A DNA stretch of 64,000 nucleotides from Stenotrophomonas maltophilia. Its GTDB lineage: Bacteria > Pseudomonadota > Gammaproteobacteria > Xanthomonadales > Xanthomonadaceae. The translations under genes and the position numbers were made by a program. This document shows, one piece after another, positions 56,068 through 64,000 of this stretch (its first letter is position 1; each line of letters opens with the position of its first letter). The notes under the pieces are model-generated. The model had not been told where the DNA came from. It worked only from the letters and a program-made list of their open reading frames with translations, and did no database searches. The stretch is taken from contig NZ_NERD01000002.1 in NCBI RefSeq assembly GCF_002799155.1, positions 2,418,001 to 2,482,000 on the forward strand, read 5' to 3'.

Positions 56068-57138
56068 ATGTCCCCCGCCCCCGCCCCTGTCGATCCGGCC
56101 CAGGCCGTGCAGCGCATCCGCGAACTGGCCCGTGCGCATGGCTTCCAGCGCTGCGGCATCGCCGGCATCGAGCTGGGCGAGGATGAAGCGCACCTGGCCG
56201 ACTGGCTGGGCCAGGGCCTGTACGGCACGATGGACTGGATGGCGCGCCACGGCACCCTGCGCGCGCGCCCGGCCGAGCTGCTGCCCGGCACCGTACGGGT
56301 GATCTCGGTGGGCATGGACTACAGCCACAAGGACGACACCGAAGCCTGGGCAACCCTGGCAGACCCGGGCCGCGCCTACGTGGCCCGCTACGCATTGGGC
56401 CGCGATTACCACAAGCTGATGCGCAACCGCCTGCAGAAGCTGGCCATGCAGATCAACGATGAAGTGGCACCGCTGGGCTACCGCGTGTTCGTCGATTCTG
56501 CGCCCGTGCTGGAACGTGCACTGGCACGCAACGCCGGCCTCGGCTGGATCGGAAAGCACACCTGCCTGATCGACCGCCATGGCGGTTCGTGGTTCTTCAT
56601 CGGCGAGATCTACATCGATATCCCCCTGCCGATCGATACGCCAGCCACGGCGCACTGCGGCACCTGCACGCGCTGCATCGATGTCTGCCCCACCCAGGCC
56701 ATCATCGGCCCGCAGCGGCTGGATGCGCGGCGCTGCATTTCCTACCTGACCATCGAGCACGACGGTGCCATCCCCGAGGACATGCGCCCGCTGATCGGCA
56801 ACCGCATCTATGGCTGTGACGACTGCCAGCTGGTCTGCCCTTGGAACAAGTTCGCCAAGCGCACCGACGAAGCCGACTTCCGCGCGCGCAACAATCTCGA
56901 CACCGCGCGGCTGGACCAGCTGTTCGCCTGGGACGAGGCAGAATTCCTGCGACGCACCGAAGGCAGCCCGATCCGGCGCAGCGGCCATGAGCGCTGGCTA
57001 CGCAACATCGCCGTGGCGTTGGGCAATGCGCCATCCACCACCGAAGCGCTGGCCGCGTTGCATACCCGCGTCGATGATCCCTCGCCGTTGGTGCGTGAAC
57101 ACGTGCAGTGGGCGCTGGGCCAGCACACGGTGCGCTGA
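56068..57138 (+). CDS. queG: Epoxyqueuosine reductase QueG
   Basis: A 356-residue cobalamin- and FeS-dependent enzyme for the last step of queuosine synthesis. Two 4Fe-4S motifs are visible: [16 protein letters not shown] near residue 197 and [14 protein letters not shown] near 250. The cobalamin region includes [13 protein letters not shown] near 112, and the C-terminal part is HEAT-like ([15 protein letters not shown]). The start is the ATG at 56068; the long open frame upstream is antisense to nnr. Confidence 0.94.
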   Translation: MSPAPAPVDPAQAVQRIRELARAHGFQRCGIAGIELGEDEAHLADWLGQGLYGTMDWMARHGTLRARPAELLPGTVRVISVGMDYSHKDDTEAWATLADPGRAYVARYALGRDYHKLMRNRLQKLAMQINDEVAPLGYRVFVDSAPVLERALARNAGLGWIGKHTCLIDRHGGSWFFIGEIYIDIPLPIDTPATAHCGTCTRCIDVCPTQAIIGPQRLDARRCISYLTIEHDGAIPEDMRPLIGNRIYGCDDCQLVCPWNKFAKRTDEADFRARNNLDTARLDQLFAWDEAEFLRRTEGSPIRRSGHERWLRNIAVALGNAPSTTEALAALHTRVDDPSPLVREHVQWALGQHTVR

Positions 57139-57182
57139 CGTGCGATCCTGAGTCCCCGTTCCGCCCGCAGCACGCCGTTCCC

Positions 57183-58514
57183 ATGCAGCCACGCAACAAC
57201 GACATCCTCACCCCCAGCCAGCTCAACACGCTGGCCCGCGACCTGCTGGAAGGCAGCTTCCCGGCGATCTGGGTCGAGGCCGAGCTGGGCAGCGTGGCGC
57301 GCCCAGCCTCCGGACACCTCTACTTCACCCTGAAGGATGCGCGCGCGCAGCTGCGTGCGGCCATGTTCCGGATGAAGGCGCAATACCTGAAGTTCGTCCC
57401 GCGCGAAGGCATGCGCGTACTGGTGCGCGGCAAGGTGACCCTGTACGACGCCCGTGGCGAGTACCAGATGGTGCTTGACCACATGGAGGAAGCCGGCGAA
57501 GGCGCACTGCGCCGCGCCTTCGAGGAACTGAAGGCACGGCTGGAAGCCGAAGGCCTGTTCGACCCGGCGCGCAAGCGGCCACTGCCGGTGCACGTGCAGC
57601 GCCTGGCGGTGATCACCTCGCCCACCGGCGCTGCCGTGCGCGACGTGCTGAGCGTGCTCGGCCGCCGCTTCCCGCTGCTGGAAGTAGACCTGCTGCCGAC
57701 CCTGGTGCAGGGCAGCAGCGCCGCCGCACAGATCACCCGCCTGCTGCAGGCAGCCGATGCCAGTGGCCGCTACGACGTGATCCTGCTGACCCGCGGTGGC
57801 GGTTCGCTGGAAGACCTGTGGGCGTTCAACGATGAAGCGCTGGCCCGCGCCATCGCCGCCAGCCGCACCCCGGTGGTTTCGGCGGTCGGCCACGAAACCG
57901 ACTTCAGCCTGAGCGACTTCGCCGCCGACCTGCGCGCGCCAACGCCATCGGTGGCGGCCGAACTGCTGGTACCCGACCAGCGCGAACTGGCGCTGCGCGT
58001 GCGCCGCACGGCCGCGCGCATGGTGCAGCTGCAACGGCATGCGATGCAGCAGGCCATGCAGCGCGCCGACCGCGCCCTGCTGCGCCTGAACGCACAGAGC
58101 CCGCAGGCGCGGCTGGACCTGCTGCGCCGCCGTCAGCTGGACCTGGGCCGGCGCCTGCATGCCGCGTTCAACCAGCAGCAGGAGCGCCGTTCAGCGCGCC
58201 TGCGTCATGCGGCGGCGGTGCTGCGCGGGCACCATCCGCAGCGCCAGCTCGACACGATGCAGCGCCGTCTGGCCGCCCTGCGCGGGCGGCCGCAGGCAAC
58301 CATGCAGCGACTGCTGGAGCGCGATGCACTTCGCCTGCGCGGGCTGGCGCGTTCGCTGGAAGCGGTCAGCCCGCTGGCGACCGTGGCCCGCGGCTACAGC
58401 ATCCTCACCCGCAGTGACGACGGCACCCTGGTGCGGAAGATCGATCAGGTACAACCCGGTGACGCACTGCAGGCCCGCGTTGGCGACGGCGTGATTGACG
58501 TGCGGGTCAAGTAG
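57183..58514 (+). CDS. xseA: Exodeoxyribonuclease VII large subunit
   Basis: A 443-residue nuclease subunit. The N-terminal OB fold ([27 protein letters not shown]) is followed by the catalytic region with [11 protein letters not shown] near residue 142, [17 protein letters not shown] near 200 and [21 protein letters not shown] near 237, and a long C-terminal coiled coil. The ATG at 57183 matches the family start. The gene ends AAG TAG, where GTAG is the first four bases of the adjoining long repeat. Confidence 0.95.
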   Translation: MQPRNNDILTPSQLNTLARDLLEGSFPAIWVEAELGSVARPASGHLYFTLKDARAQLRAAMFRMKAQYLKFVPREGMRVLVRGKVTLYDARGEYQMVLDHMEEAGEGALRRAFEELKARLEAEGLFDPARKRPLPVHVQRLAVITSPTGAAVRDVLSVLGRRFPLLEVDLLPTLVQGSSAAAQITRLLQAADASGRYDVILLTRGGGSLEDLWAFNDEALARAIAASRTPVVSAVGHETDFSLSDFAADLRAPTPSVAAELLVPDQRELALRVRRTAARMVQLQRHAMQQAMQRADRALLRLNAQSPQARLDLLRRRQLDLGRRLHAAFNQQQERRSARLRHAAAVLRGHHPQRQLDTMQRRLAALRGRPQATMQRLLERDALRLRGLARSLEAVSPLATVARGYSILTRSDDGTLVRKIDQVQPGDALQARVGDGVIDVRVK

Positions 58515-58798
58515 AAGGGGGTTCGGCAGGGCTGCGCCCTGCACCTGCAGAGGCTTCAAGCCAAGGCAACGTCAACGTCAACGTCAAAAGCGTGCATTCC
58601 GTGGGATGGTGGGGCGGTGTCGGAGTGCGGGGACGCTGCAAGTACGTCCCTGTAAGCTTGGCAGCCGCTTGCTCGTGTGCGCAGTCCTGCGCACACGGCA
58701 AGACCGGGGTTGGGCGTCCTGCCCAACCCGCCCGAGGCATGCCTCGGGCCCATGCGGCTGACACCCCGCACTCCGACACCGCCCCACCTCTGACAGAT
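58511..58798 (+). repeat. Long structured repeat, copy A, at the 3' end of xseA
   Basis: It starts GTAG (58511-58514), then GGGTTCGGCAGGGC with hairpin GCAGGGC-TGC-GCCCTGC, then a hexamer repeat CAACGT x3 (58567-58584), then GCATTCCGTGGGATGG. A perfect 25-bp inverted repeat follows (58608-58632 with 58765-58789) enclosing 132 bp, with GACGCTGCAAGTACGTCCCTG and a second hairpin GTGTGCGCAG.CTGCGCACAC inside. Oriented with xseA. No gene is present. Confidence 0.88.
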
Positions 58799-58812
58799 TC
58801 CGGAGGCTGTTG

Positions 58813-58860
58813 GTAGGTGTCGACCTTGGTCGACACGGCAGATCCACGCCATGCGTGGAT
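58813..58860 (+). repeat. SMAG dimer between the two long repeats
   Basis: GTAG (58813-58816), GTGTCGACC-TT-GGTCGACAC (58817-58836), then ATCCACGC-CAT-GCGTGGAT (58842-58860). The same two stem types are paired at 242-284 and around 14669-14731. Confidence 0.9.
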
Positions 58861-58887
58861 GAATCTCTGTCAGATATCGAATCAATT

Positions 58888-58930
58888 CGGGGTCAGATCC
58901 GTTTTCCTACGGAAAACGGATCTGACCCCG
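58888..58930. repeat. 43-bp palindrome (GGGGTCAGATCCG type)
   Basis: Two 20-bp arms, CGGGGTCAGATCCGTTTTCC and its exact complement, around the loop TAC (58908-58910). From memory, similar GGGGTCAGATCCG palindromes are scattered in xanthomonad genomes; this was not checked. Confidence 0.88.
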
Positions 58931-58932
58931 CG

Positions 58933-59156
58933 CAATTCCGACAGATCGCAGACATCTGTCGAAGGCGGGGTGGGTCCGGTTGCGGGAGTGTCCGCGGCAT
59001 GGATGCCGCGGCCAAGCCCCCATGGACGGGTTTACGGCGTCTCCCGCAACCGGACCCACCCCGCCATCCCGCGGAATGCATGCTGTTGCTGTTGCTGTTG
59101 CTGTTGCTCTGGCTTCGGCGGGTGCAGGGCCGCAAGCCCTGCCGAACACCCCCTAC
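58933..59156 (-). repeat. Long structured repeat, copy B, at the 3' end of the M48 gene
   Basis: Read on the minus strand it starts GTAG (59156-59153), the hairpin GCAGGGC...GCCCTGC, the hexamer AACAGC repeated four times (GCTGTT x4 at 59082-59105 on the plus strand), GCATTCCGCGGGATGG, then a perfect 25-bp inverted repeat (59065-59041 with 58988-58964) enclosing 52 bp, and ends with a CGACAGAT/ATCTGTCG hairpin. It is the inverted, diverged relative of copy A; the 25-bp stems differ in sequence but both pair perfectly. Confidence 0.88.
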
Positions 59157-60049
59157 TTTGCCTGCTCGCAGAATTTCTGCCGGTATTCGAGCGCCTTCGG
59201 CATCAGCGCCTGCAGGTTCTGGATACGGGTACCCGGGTTCGGGTGGGTAGAGGCGAACTCCGGCGGCGACTGGCCGCCGCTGGCCTGGCCCATGCGCTGC
59301 CACAGGGGCACCGCCTCGCGTGGATCGAAGCACGCCGCAGCAGCCAGCATCAGGCCCACTTCGTCGGCCTGCGTCTCGTGGCTACGCGCATACGGCAGCA
59401 GGTAACCGTAGCCCATCGCCGACATCATCATCTGTTGCTGCTGCGCATCCATGCCGCTGGCGGCGCCGGCCACCTGCCCGATCTGGGTCAGCTTCTGCTG
59501 GGCCATGCGCTGTGCACCATGGCGCAGCAGCGCATGGGCGATCTCATGGCCCATCACCACCGCCATCGCATCGCGGGTGCGCGCCACCGGCACCAGTCCG
59601 GTGTAGACCGCCATCTTGCCGCCCGGCAGGCAGAACGCATTGGCCTGGTCGGACGGGATCACATTCACTTCCCACTGGAAATCCCGGGCGAAATGCGCAG
59701 GCTGCACGCCGTGCTCCTGCGCCAGCGCGGTCTCCACCACGTCGACCTTGGCGATCAGGCGCTGCGCGATGTCGCGCACATCGCGCGCGATCGGCGCATT
59801 CGGATCCATCGGCCGTTCCTGCGACAGGATCTGCTGATAGGCCTGCAACCCCAACGCGGTCTCCTGGCGCGCATCCAGGCTGCTGTCGATCATCACCTTC
59901 TCGCCGGTGTAAGGGTCGACCGTACGATTGGAGAACCAGTAGAACACCGCATAGCCGGCCGCCAACAGCAGCACCCACCAACGGATGTTGCCGAACAGGC
60001 CGCGCCGTTGCGGGCCTTGCGGCGAGCGGGAGAAGGGATCGTTGCGCAT
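59153..60049 (-). CDS. M48 family metallopeptidase (LoiP/YcaL-like)
   Basis: A 298-residue protein with one N-terminal membrane anchor (WWVLLLAAGYAVFYWF, about 23-38) and a periplasmic M48 domain. The zinc site is MGHEIAHALLRHG near residue 166, and the third ligand Glu is in SHETQADEVGLML near 224. E. coli LoiP and YcaL are lipoproteins; this one has no lipobox. I chose the ATG at 60049. The end is AAG TAG, with the TAG inside the GTAG edge of the long repeat. Confidence 0.9.
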   Translation of the reverse strand: MRNDPFSRSPQGPQRRGLFGNIRWWVLLLAAGYAVFYWFSNRTVDPYTGEKVMIDSSLDARQETALGLQAYQQILSQERPMDPNAPIARDVRDIAQRLIAKVDVVETALAQEHGVQPAHFARDFQWEVNVIPSDQANAFCLPGGKMAVYTGLVPVARTRDAMAVVMGHEIAHALLRHGAQRMAQQKLTQIGQVAGAASGMDAQQQQMMMSAMGYGYLLPYARSHETQADEVGLMLAAAACFDPREAVPLWQRMGQASGGQSPPEFASTHPNPGTRIQNLQALMPKALEYRQKFCEQAK

Positions 60050-60137
60050 CGGGCGGTCTTCCGGCAGGCCCCGCCGGCTGGCGGGCACGGCGCAATCTTA
60101 GTGCGCCGATGCGTGCAGCGGGTGAAGCCGGGGTCGC

Positions 60138-62024
60138 TCAGATGCCACGCACCAGGCGGAAGCCGATGCGCGCGTTGGTGGTGTCCGAATCCTGGGATTG
60201 CCGCCATGCCGCACGTGTCTGCTCGGGCGCGTTCGCCCAGTTGCCACCCCGGATCACCCGTGACCTGCAGCCCGGATTGAACCAGGCCACACCGTCGGAC
60301 GGCGCACGCCGGTAGCTGGCATGCCAGCAGTCGGCCACCCATTCACTGAGATTGCCGGCCATGTCATGCAGGCCGAAGGCATTGGCCTGGAAACTGGCCA
60401 CCGGCGCCGGTCCCCACCAGCCATCGCCATAGCCGATGAAAGCGTTGTGCCAGTGCCGTCCCGAGGGGGAAACATCCTTGCTGCCGGTGAGGTTGCCGGT
60501 GCCGGGCGGCGGCGTGCCGGCGTCGCCCCACGAATAGCGGCCACTGCTGCCGGCGCGCAGCGCATACTCAAACTCGGCCTCGCTGGGTAGCCGGTAGCTG
60601 CGTCCTGTCTGCTCGGACAACCACGCTGCGTAATTCTCGGCATCACGCACGCTGACATGCATCACCGGCGAATTGCCCAGTGCACGCGACCCGTCGTAAT
60701 CGGAGCGCCAGTCCACCCCGCTGCGGCGGATGAAATTACCACTGCGCTCGTCATAGACCACCGAGTGGCCACGCCGCGTTGCTCGCGGCCGCGCATTGGT
60801 CGAGTTCACATAGCGCTCGAAATCGCCGACGGTGACCTCGGTGATCGCCATCGCAAAGCCGCGGTCGAAGCGCACGTAATGCGAGGGCCGCTCGGCATCG
60901 GTGGCACCTGGCTCGGCATCACCCGCACCCATCTGGAAGCCGCCATGGGGTACGACCACCATCTGCGGGCCGCGCCCACCATCACGCATGGCGTCGCTGA
61001 AGACCTGCCCAGGACGGAAACTGCCGTAGTGGGTGGCCAGATCGATGCGTTCACGCAACTGGGCCACCACCGCATCGCCGGGCAAGGCGATGCGCAGGGC
61101 CTCGCCCAGCTTTTCGCGCGCCGGCTTCAGGCCCTGCGGCGTCGCCAGGTCACGCAAGCCATCGTCGCGCAGCTGCAGCAGTGCGGCCGCGCGGATCTGT
61201 TCGATGCGTTCGAAGGCATCGGCAATGGTTGGTGACGAATCGCGCACCTTGCTGGCCTCGGCCAGCCAAGTGCCGGCGCTGGCAAAATCGCGCACGCGCG
61301 CTGCGTCCTCGGCACGCCGGATCAGGCCGCTCTCGGCCGCAGCCAGGCCCTGCCGCGCCCGGCTGTTATGTTCATCCAGGGCCAGCGCCTCACGGAAGTT
61401 GCCGATCGCACCGTCCTCGCCGATCCGCCCCGAACGCAGGTCTTCCTCGCCAGCGCGGTTGTAGGCCACCACGCGCTGGGCAAGCTCCACCCGGCCCTGC
61501 AGCGCACGCACCGTCTCGTCCTTCGGCGCCAGGGTCAGCAGTACCAGCGCCTGGCGGCTGGCCTCGGCCAATGCCTCACGCTGCTGCAAGGGCCGGGCCA
61601 GCAGGGCATCGGCCTGCTGCTGCAGGCGCTGGTGTGCACGCTGCAGGCCATTGCGGGCCTGGCGGTCATCCGGGTCTTCCTCCTGCACCGCCAACCACAG
61701 CGGAACCGCCGCGTCGGCGTCCTCGTACAGGCGCCCTTCGCTGAATGCCTTCTCGGCCGCGCGGCGCAGCTGGGCCAGGCTGCGCCCCTGCCGATCGACC
61801 CGCGGTGGCGTCCACCGCTGCACATCTTCGGCGGCATCTTCACCGGCAATGGTCACGCTGCCCTGCCCCGCCTCCGGCATCGCGGCCGCCGGCGAACCTT
61901 CCTGCGGCCGCGCGTCTTCGCCCGCGGCCGGTCCCGGCTCCGGCGCCGCCGAGGGCGACGGCGTGCAGCCAGCCAGGGCCACGGCCAGGGCGGTGCACAG
62001 CACGGACGACAGCGGAAAACGCAA
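60138..62024 (-). CDS. SUMF1/formylglycine-generating-enzyme-like lipoprotein with TPR-like region
   Basis: A 628-residue protein. Lipobox LAGC near residue 20; a Pro/Ala/Glu-rich linker; an Ala/Arg-rich helical TPR-like region (about 75-330); and a SUMF1 domain (about 345-628) with PHGGFQMGAGDAEPGATDAE, EVTVGDFERYV, YRLPSEAEFEYALRAG, DMAGNLSEWVADC and CRSRVIRGGNWANAP. Two cysteines of the FGE type are present, but no sulfatase is nearby, so true formylglycine formation is doubtful. The start is TTG with a strong AAGGAG 8 nt upstream. Confidence 0.87.
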   Translation of the reverse strand: MRFPLSSVLCTALAVALAGCTPSPSAAPEPGPAAGEDARPQEGSPAAAMPEAGQGSVTIAGEDAAEDVQRWTPPRVDRQGRSLAQLRRAAEKAFSEGRLYEDADAAVPLWLAVQEEDPDDRQARNGLQRAHQRLQQQADALLARPLQQREALAEASRQALVLLTLAPKDETVRALQGRVELAQRVVAYNRAGEEDLRSGRIGEDGAIGNFREALALDEHNSRARQGLAAAESGLIRRAEDAARVRDFASAGTWLAEASKVRDSSPTIADAFERIEQIRAAALLQLRDDGLRDLATPQGLKPAREKLGEALRIALPGDAVVAQLRERIDLATHYGSFRPGQVFSDAMRDGGRGPQMVVVPHGGFQMGAGDAEPGATDAERPSHYVRFDRGFAMAITEVTVGDFERYVNSTNARPRATRRGHSVVYDERSGNFIRRSGVDWRSDYDGSRALGNSPVMHVSVRDAENYAAWLSEQTGRSYRLPSEAEFEYALRAGSSGRYSWGDAGTPPPGTGNLTGSKDVSPSGRHWHNAFIGYGDGWWGPAPVASFQANAFGLHDMAGNLSEWVADCWHASYRRAPSDGVAWFNPGCRSRVIRGGNWANAPEQTRAAWRQSQDSDTTNARIGFRLVRGI

Positions 62025-62108
62025 GCAGGATCTCCTTCGGCACGGATGCGGACCGACGTTAGGCTATTCTCCCCTGCCTGAGCAAACCCGAGTAGTAGGC
62101 CCCGACCC

Positions 62109-63191
62109 GTGGCAACCTGGATCACCACCCCCGCTGAGCTGGATGCATACTTCCAGCAGCGCCCGGCCCGCATCGGCCTGGACACCGAATTCATCCGTGA
62201 ACGCACCTTCTGGCCGCAGCTGGCACTGGTGCAGATGGCCATCGGCCAGGACATCCTGCTGATCGACCCACTGATCCCGGGCATGACCGAGGCACTGGCG
62301 CCGTGGCTGGCCGATGAATCGATCATCAAGGTGATGCACAGCGCCAGCGAAGATCTGGTCGCCTTCAAGTGGGCCTGCGGGGTGCTGCCACGACCGCTGT
62401 TCGACACCCAGATCGGCGCCTCGCTGGCCGGCATCGGCGGTGGCATGGGCTACCAGAAGCTGGTGGCGGAAATCACCGGCGTCGCCCTGGTGAAGGGTGA
62501 GACCCGATCGGACTGGATGCGCCGACCGCTGTCAGAGTCGCAGCTGCAGTACGCCGCCGATGACGTCGAGCATCTGTTCGCGCTGCATGACGCCATCGAT
62601 GCCAAGCTGCAGGCGCTGGGCCGCCAGCAGTGGCTGCACGAAGATGGCGAGCGCCTGCTGGCCAGCGTCGCCAACGACGAGGACCGCTGGCCCCACCTGT
62701 CAATGCGCTCGGCACAGTTCCTCGACGCCGCCGCGCAACGTCGCCTGCTGCGCCTGCTGCGCTGGCGCGATACGCAGGCACGCAGCAGCGATCGCCCGCG
62801 CAGCTGGATCCTGGACAACGAACTGGCCGCCACGCTGGCACGCACGCCCCCGACCGATGCCACCGCGCTGGGCCAGCTGTTCGAGCAGTTCCCGAAGGCG
62901 CCGCGCAAGCTCGCCGGCGCCGTGTGGCAGGCGCTGGACACGCCGCTGGCCGATGAGGCCGAGGCACCGCTGGCGCTGCCCGCCAACGACAGCAACAAGC
63001 AAGCGGTGAAGAAGCTGCAGGATGCCGTGGCCGAACGCAGCCGCGAGCTGGGCCTGCCGGATGGCATCCTCGCCTCGCGCAAGCATCTGGAAAGCTACCT
63101 GGAGCGCCGCCAGTGGCCGGCCGCACTGGCCGGCTGGCGCCAGCAGGAGCTGGAATCGCGATTGCAGGCGCTGCTGCCGGCGCACCAGTAA
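62109..63191 (+). CDS. rnd: Ribonuclease D
   Basis: A 360-residue 3'-5' exoribonuclease acting in tRNA maturation. The DEDDy residues are visible: LDTEFIRERTFWP near residue 24 (D, E), MHSASEDLVAF near 80 (D) and YAADDVEHLFALHD near 150 (Y, D). Two HRDC-like domains follow (about 205-285 and 290-360). The start is GTG at 62109. The length fits E. coli RNase D (375). Confidence 0.94.
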   Translation: MATWITTPAELDAYFQQRPARIGLDTEFIRERTFWPQLALVQMAIGQDILLIDPLIPGMTEALAPWLADESIIKVMHSASEDLVAFKWACGVLPRPLFDTQIGASLAGIGGGMGYQKLVAEITGVALVKGETRSDWMRRPLSESQLQYAADDVEHLFALHDAIDAKLQALGRQQWLHEDGERLLASVANDEDRWPHLSMRSAQFLDAAAQRRLLRLLRWRDTQARSSDRPRSWILDNELAATLARTPPTDATALGQLFEQFPKAPRKLAGAVWQALDTPLADEAEAPLALPANDSNKQAVKKLQDAVAERSRELGLPDGILASRKHLESYLERRQWPAALAGWRQQELESRLQALLPAHQ

Positions 63192-63249
63192 ACCACGTCG
63201 GCCGCCTCACGGGACGGCCCCTGCCAGTGCTCGACAAGGACGTTGCTGC

Positions 63250-64000
63250 ATGCCCGCATGGCCCTCTTCCCGCATGTCACGATGGATGATCGGCTCGCTG
63301 CTGCTGGCCGGCGGCACCGCCACGGCCACAGCGGCGTACCCGGTCTCCTGTCCATCCCCCTCTGGAGTTCCCGTAATGCAGGCACTCGAGTACATGCGCG
63401 ATGCGCTGTCGCGTGGCGATCGTGAGGCCGCCATCGAAGTGATGCGGGAGCCACAGCGCTACCGGGCGCTGTTCAAGGATCCAGAAGGCGCAGAACGTTA
63501 CCTGGCTCTTGCACAGCGGGTCGCCGACGACGCGCAGCAGCACCCCTGCACGGATCGCAACAGCCAGCTCAACGCCTACGCAGCACTGGCCAGCGGACTG
63601 GATCTCGCCCGTTCGGTCCACTACCTGGCGTTGTCGGCACGGCTGATCGAACAGGACCCCGCTGCCAGCGAACAGGACAAGCTCGAACCTTGGCTGCATC
63701 CGCATGCCCTGATGCACGGCTATTTCCAAGCCGGTGGCCGACTGGCCCTGGACGGCGCCGTGCCTGGCATGGATCGCGCCGGTATCGAGGCGTGGAGACA
63801 GGGCCAGCGCACCCTTGCCTACCAGCCTGAGCTGCTGCTCGCATTCCCGCTGCACATGGCTGACCCGCAACGCGAACGCCTGTTCCGGGTGACTGGATTC
63901 TCCTTGCTGCCGACCTCCCAATGGCACGACCGCACCGCGCTGCGCGCACTCATCCACAGCGATGCCTATCTTGACTGGCTGGAAGCGCCCCCCCTGTATC
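63250..64000 (+). CDS. Secreted protein of unknown function, 3' end outside the window
   Basis: The frame opens at ATG 63250 (AAGGA 9 nt upstream) and has no stop before the window ends, so at least 250 residues are coded. A signal peptide is clear (SLLLAGGTATATAA, cleavage near residue 29), followed by a helical mature part with YMRDALSRGDREAAIEVM and later YAALASGLDLARSVHYLALS. Two cysteines occur (YPVSCPSPS and HPCTDRN). I recognise no family. It lies 58 bp after rnd. Confidence 0.7.
   Translation, partial: MPAWPSSRMSRWMIGSLLLAGGTATATAAYPVSCPSPSGVPVMQALEYMRDALSRGDREAAIEVMREPQRYRALFKDPEGAERYLALAQRVADDAQQHPCTDRNSQLNAYAALASGLDLARSVHYLALSARLIEQDPAASEQDKLEPWLHPHALMHGYFQAGGRLALDGAVPGMDRAGIEAWRQGQRTLAYQPELLLAFPLHMADPQRERLFRVTGFSLLPTSQWHDRTALRALIHSDAYLDWLEAPPLY

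Noticed and set aside
58592..59405. Small ORFs between xseA and the M48 gene
   Set aside because: They are translations of the structured repeats, the SMAG dimer and the palindrome; none has coding character.

Overview
The window is chromosomal DNA of a high-GC gammaproteobacterium of the Xanthomonadaceae, most likely the Stenotrophomonas maltophilia complex. The reasons are: an arginine/proline cluster with an N-acetylornithine carbamoyltransferase (argF') and a fused N-acetylglutamate synthase/kinase; a DksA with a long Lys/Ala-rich N-terminus; and many short palindromes edged by GTAG, the hallmark of the SMAG repeats of Stenotrophomonas. I see no prophage, insertion sequence, transposase or CRISPR array. 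Almost everything is core genome. The unusual material lies in leaders, 3' ends and repeats.

Layout. 1-225: tail of a DUF1294 protein. 281-6861: cytochrome bd oxidase, with cydDC diverging from cydABX around a perfect FNR/ANR box. 6917-7264: two identical tRNA-Pro(CGG) genes, each followed by a terminator. 7432-8637: MFS transporter. 8979-14619: pgaABCD for poly-N-acetylglucosamine, with a consensus CRP/Clp site 40 bp before pgaA. 14728-25534 (minus): a ten-gene arginine/proline operon, argF'-argG-GNAT-argE-argB/A-GNAT-argC-argH-yciI-proB-proA, preceded by a 33-codon leader and a terminator that look like an arginine attenuator. 25853-29730: secreted unknown, cysS, sufE, MFS. 30028-33979: dksA, yidD, dihydroorotase, M23 peptidase. 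34090-37583 (minus): mtaD-ubiG-mupP plus a squalene/phytoene synthase-like protein. 37790-39493: efp and epmB, divergent, the substrate and first enzyme of EF-P lysylation. 39564-42619: a periplasmic binding protein co-transcribed with a membrane GGDEF-EAL protein. 42666-48414: trmJ, suhB, htpX, gluQ, phbB, phaR. 48489-56044 (minus): nnr-tsaE-ami-mutL followed by DUF1684 and TraB/GumN genes. 56068-63191: queG, xseA, M48 peptidase, SUMF1-domain lipoprotein, rnd. 63250-64000: start of a secreted unknown that runs off the window.

How the parts connect. The cyd cluster holds the oxidase, its small subunit CydX and the CydDC exporter needed for its assembly, under a site for an oxygen-sensing regulator. 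pgaABCD and the GGDEF-EAL module both relate to cyclic-di-GMP-controlled surface life, and the CRP-like site before pgaA would fit Clp, the c-di-GMP-responsive CRP homologue of xanthomonads (inference).

The repeats follow a pattern. They sit at gene 3' ends, in sense orientation with the gene. In four of the five genes that end in TAG (cydC, proA, xseA, the M48 gene) the stop codon is the TAG of a repeat's GTAG edge. The long copies at the two convergent pairs xseA/M48 and suhB/htpX form large inverted repeats. A perfect 72-bp palindrome exactly fills the gap between the convergent epmB and GGDEF-EAL genes.
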